Positions 5,308-6,675 of a DNA stretch of 6,675 bases are shown here, in pieces. This DNA is from Lachnospiraceae bacterium (lineage in GTDB: Bacteria > Bacillota_A > Clostridia > Lachnospirales > Lachnospiraceae), in contig JAGOGN010000084.1 in the NCBI GenBank assembly GCA_017996675.1, positions 1 to 6,675 on the forward strand, given 5' to 3'. The first letter of the stretch is position 1. The number at the start of each line of letters is the position of its first letter. The notes under the pieces were generated by a model. That model ran no database searches. It saw nothing but the letters and a program-made list of their open reading frames with translations, and was not told where the DNA came from. The translations under genes were made by a program, and so were the position numbers.

Positions 5308-5391
5308 AGCGGAAACCCGCATAAATACTGGGTTTGTGGCGATGAAGAAAGTGAATTCACACCTTTTTTATACCGAATGGCGGATGTTACC
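5290..5391. repeat. About 100-bp block bounded by imperfect inverted repeats
   Basis: GGCAACATCCG (5290-5300) and CGGATGTTACC (5381-5391) are inverted copies matching at 10 of 11 positions. Between them AAACCC (5313-5318) and GGGTTT (5330-5335) form an inner hairpin. The frame of the broken phosphatase continues open after its TAG from 5308 to 5391 and reads, among others, GNPHKYWVCGDEESEF and TPFLYRMADVT, but has no start. I have an impression that similar peptides recur in hypothetical proteins of related clostridia, which would mean a dispersed repeat; this is memory and unverified. It may be the end of the next element, with recombinase-binding repeats, or a small repeat unit. Confidence 0.45.
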
Positions 5392-5582
5392 TAAAATATT
5401 AAATGTAAACATATCAATAATGCTTTAATGGAAGAAATTGATAATTCAGTTATTCGAATTTTTCGAGTAACTGACCGTGATGAAAAATTTATGATAAAAA
5501 ACATTTTACCTAAATAGAGGTTTCCTGAAATTAATTTTGGGGAAATAAAATATGAATATAACTAGAATGGGTTTGGATTGAA
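5392..5582. other. Gene-free, probably decayed sequence
   Basis: The AT-rich stretch after the inverted-repeat block has only two tiny frames. One at 5428-5517 codes for 29 residues with no ribosome binding site (it contains EEIDNSVIRIFRVTDRDEKF). A nine-residue frame lies at 5552-5581 behind a GGGGAAAT sequence. Neither can be defended as a gene. The 29-residue frame is in register with the broken phosphatase, perhaps by chance. Confidence 0.4.
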
Positions 5583-5626
5583 AAAAGTCTCAAGAATGGC
5601 GTGATTACATGATTCTTGAGGCTTTT
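5583..5626. terminator. Strong bidirectional intrinsic terminator
   Basis: AAAAGTCTCAAGAAT (5583-5597) pairs with ATTCTTGAGGCTTTT (5612-5626) over 15 positions with one G-T wobble. The A-rich left side and T-rich right side give a U tract in both directions. It separates the decayed junction region from the regulator and R-M operon to the right, and would insulate each from transcription of the other. Confidence 0.8.
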
Positions 5627-5691
5627 CTATGCAGTGCCAGTAGCAACATGTTTCTTATGTTGAAATAATGGTTTTTAATTTCGAAAATCGT

Positions 5692-5720
5692 TTGTTCTGC
5701 AAAAGTGATTGTGGTAAAAT
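5692..5720 (+). promoter_or_regulatory. Sigma-A-type promoter of the winged-helix regulator gene
   Basis: TTGTTC (5692-5697) and TAAAAT (5715-5720) are separated by exactly 17 bases and match the -35 TTGACA and -10 TATAAT consensus at four of six and five of six positions. The predicted start near 5727 leaves a leader of about 47 bases before the ATG at 5774. Confidence 0.7.
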
Positions 5721-5740
5721 GGTTTTGAAATGAAACCATT
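5718..5740. promoter_or_regulatory. Palindromic operator candidate over the -10 and start site
   Basis: AATGGTTT (5718-5725) and AAACCATT (5733-5740) are perfect inverted arms seven bases apart, overlapping the -10 box and the expected transcription start. A further direct copy, AATGGTTTT, lies at 5667-5675, upstream of the -35. This placement fits repression by a dimeric DNA-binding protein, most simply the winged-helix protein encoded 34 bases downstream. Who binds is inference. Confidence 0.5.
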
Positions 5741-5773
5741 AAAAAATGATTTTTAGATAATGAGGATGAAAAT

Positions 5774-6043
5774 ATGAATGAAATACTTGGTTTTGTAAAT
5801 GAGAAAGCAAAGGTATTAATAATCCTGAGGGATAATCAGTTACAAATCGATGGAAAGAGCATTTGCCCATTGAATCAACAAGAAATAGCCAATTTGGTGC
5901 CCTGTGGAAAACTTAAGGTAAATCAGATATTAAAGGAATTGATTGACGGCAGATATGTTGAAATGCTTCACACAAAAGGGCGATATATTGTTACAGCAAA
6001 AGGATTCGAAGTATTAAAGAAGTTGTCGCTTTTTTCAAAGTGA
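5774..6043 (+). CDS. Small winged-helix transcriptional regulator, likely R-M controller
   Basis: The 89-residue protein has a helix-turn-helix at about 33-59 (PLNQQEIANLV, then the recognition helix KLKVNQILKELIDG), a wing at about 60-75 (YVEMLHTKGRYIVTAKG) and a closing helix (FEVLKKL). This is a winged helix of the MarR/ArsR-like size class, without visible ligand-binding or metal-binding residues. I do not recognise a specific family. GAGGA at 5763-5767 serves as the ribosome binding site and a good promoter with an overlapping palindrome lies upstream, suggesting autoregulation. It precedes hsdM by 85 bases on the same strand. Type II systems often carry controller proteins in such positions; for a type I system a dedicated regulator is less usual. 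It may delay or balance expression of the R-M genes. Function is inferred from fold and position only. Confidence 0.8.
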   Translation: MNEILGFVNEKAKVLIILRDNQLQIDGKSICPLNQQEIANLVPCGKLKVNQILKELIDGRYVEMLHTKGRYIVTAKGFEVLKKLSLFSK

Positions 6044-6076
6044 CATTATAAGTACGGATTTTAGGACAGTACATTG

Positions 6077-6085
6077 TGATAAAAT
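6077..6085 (+). promoter_or_regulatory. Extended -10 promoter for hsdM
   Basis: TG at 6077-6078, one base, then TAAAAT at 6080-6085 fits the extended -10 pattern TGnTATAAT, about 44 bases before the hsdM start. The -35 position (GATTTT, 6057-6062) is poor, which is common for extended -10 promoters and leaves room for activation. hsdM could therefore be transcribed independently of the regulator gene. Confidence 0.45.
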
Positions 6086-6128
6086 AGAATTAGATATAGA
6101 AATTATAAATAAAAGGGAGACAGAAAAA

Positions 6129-6675
6129 ATGAGCTTAAGTGCAAACATACAAGAGAAAGCAGCCTTAATATGGGCAATTGCAGATAAACTAACCGGGGTA
6201 TATAAACCACATGAATATGGAGAGGCAATTCTACCATTAACGGTTCTTCGAAGATTTGATTGTACTCTTGCAGACACAAAAGATAAAGTATTAGCAAAGA
6301 ATGAACAGATAGGAACACTTCCAATGAAGGATACTTTTCTATGTAAGGAATCTGGGTTTGCTTTTTATAATACAAGTAAATACGATTTTGGAAAATTGTT
6401 AGATGATCCAGATAATATCGAGTCAAATTTTAGAGCATACATGAACTCCTATTCGGCAAATGTAAGAGATATCATAGAAAAGTTTGATTTTGACAAACAG
6501 ATTACAAGACTTGCAAATCATAATCTTTTATATATTGTAATCCAAGAGTTCACAGCACCTAGAGCAGATCTTCATCCAAGTAAGATTTCTAATCTTGAGA
6601 TGGGTTATATCTTTGAAGAAATAATTAGAAGATTTTCAGAAGCACATAATGAAGATGCGGGACAGCATTATACAC
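6129..6675 (+). CDS. hsdM: Type I restriction-modification methyltransferase subunit, N-terminal part
   Basis: The first 182 codons are present and the gene runs off the right edge. The start is supported by AGGGAG at 6114-6119. The product begins MSLSANIQEKAALIWAIADKL, with the HsdM N-terminal helical domain, including YGEAILPLTVLRRFD. Near the window end comes GYIFEEIIRRFSE and then AGQHYTP, the conserved sequence just before the S-adenosylmethionine-binding core of HsdM proteins. HsdM with HsdS methylates adenine in a split recognition site and with HsdR forms the restriction enzyme. hsdS and hsdR are expected to the right. The catalytic NPPF/Y motif lies beyond the window, so activity cannot be judged. 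Confidence 0.95.
   Translation, partial: MSLSANIQEKAALIWAIADKLTGVYKPHEYGEAILPLTVLRRFDCTLADTKDKVLAKNEQIGTLPMKDTFLCKESGFAFYNTSKYDFGKLLDDPDNIESNFRAYMNSYSANVRDIIEKFDFDKQITRLANHNLLYIVIQEFTAPRADLHPSKISNLEMGYIFEEIIRRFSEAHNEDAGQHYT

Noticed and set aside
5089..5322. 77-residue minus-strand frame across the element end
   Set aside because: It is antisense to the phosphatase start and the long inverted repeat, has no supporting ribosome binding site and resembles no protein I know.
5428..5517. 29-residue small gene
   Set aside because: No ribosome binding site or promoter precedes it and it lies in apparently decayed DNA; kept only as a remark.
6035..6426. Two minus-strand frames over the start of hsdM
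   Set aside because: Both are shadows of the confidently assigned hsdM.

Overview
The window looks like the chromosome of a low-GC Firmicute, most likely a gut clostridium of the Lachnospiraceae type. This rests on AT-rich codon use, strong AGGAGG-type ribosome binding sites and the closest remembered relatives of the proteins. It is an accessory region: several mobile-element parts lie next to each other, and a restriction-modification operon begins at the right edge.

Left edge (1-431): two broken genes meet head-on. On the minus strand, about 1-128 encodes an internal piece of a large serine recombinase. On the plus strand, about 132-431 encodes the C-terminal end of a protein that resembles a DNA-modification-reader or restriction-associated domain. 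The long plus-strand reading frame that spans both is an accident of the junction.

432-1470: more than 1 kb without a credible gene. It is full of inverted repeats: a 12-bp and a 9-bp near-perfect palindrome, a three-way-junction-like structure at 805-878, and several smaller hairpins. This structured stretch ends in a good intrinsic terminator at 1165-1197. AT-rich DNA with repeated TAAGGAA-like motifs follows. The stretch may be a large structured RNA, a transfer or replication origin of the neighbouring element, or both.

1471-5044: a compact plus-strand operon of a Tn916-family integrative element. In order it carries a coiled-coil protein of unknown function, a RepA-N-type replication initiator domain protein, a DnaC/IstB-like AAA+ helicase-loader protein, a 67-residue Tn916-type excisionase and a 399-residue Tn916-type tyrosine integrase. 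Likely jobs are autonomous replication (first three genes) and excision or integration (last two). No relaxase or conjugation gene is visible.

5045-5770: the element end. After int come a weak terminator, a 17-pair hairpin and then the first 12 codons of a low-molecular-weight protein tyrosine phosphatase gene (MIKVLFVCHGNI). That gene breaks off inside its catalytic P-loop, which marks a likely attachment site or insertion junction. A roughly 100-bp block bounded by imperfect 11-bp inverted repeats begins within the break, followed by decayed sequence and a strong bidirectional terminator (5583-5626).

5692-6675: a sigma-A-like promoter with an overlapping palindrome drives an 89-residue winged-helix regulator. 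An extended -10 promoter and the start of hsdM, the type I restriction-modification methyltransferase subunit, follow; hsdM runs off the right edge. The arrangement suggests a small regulator controlling a type I R-M operon carried in the same integration hotspot.
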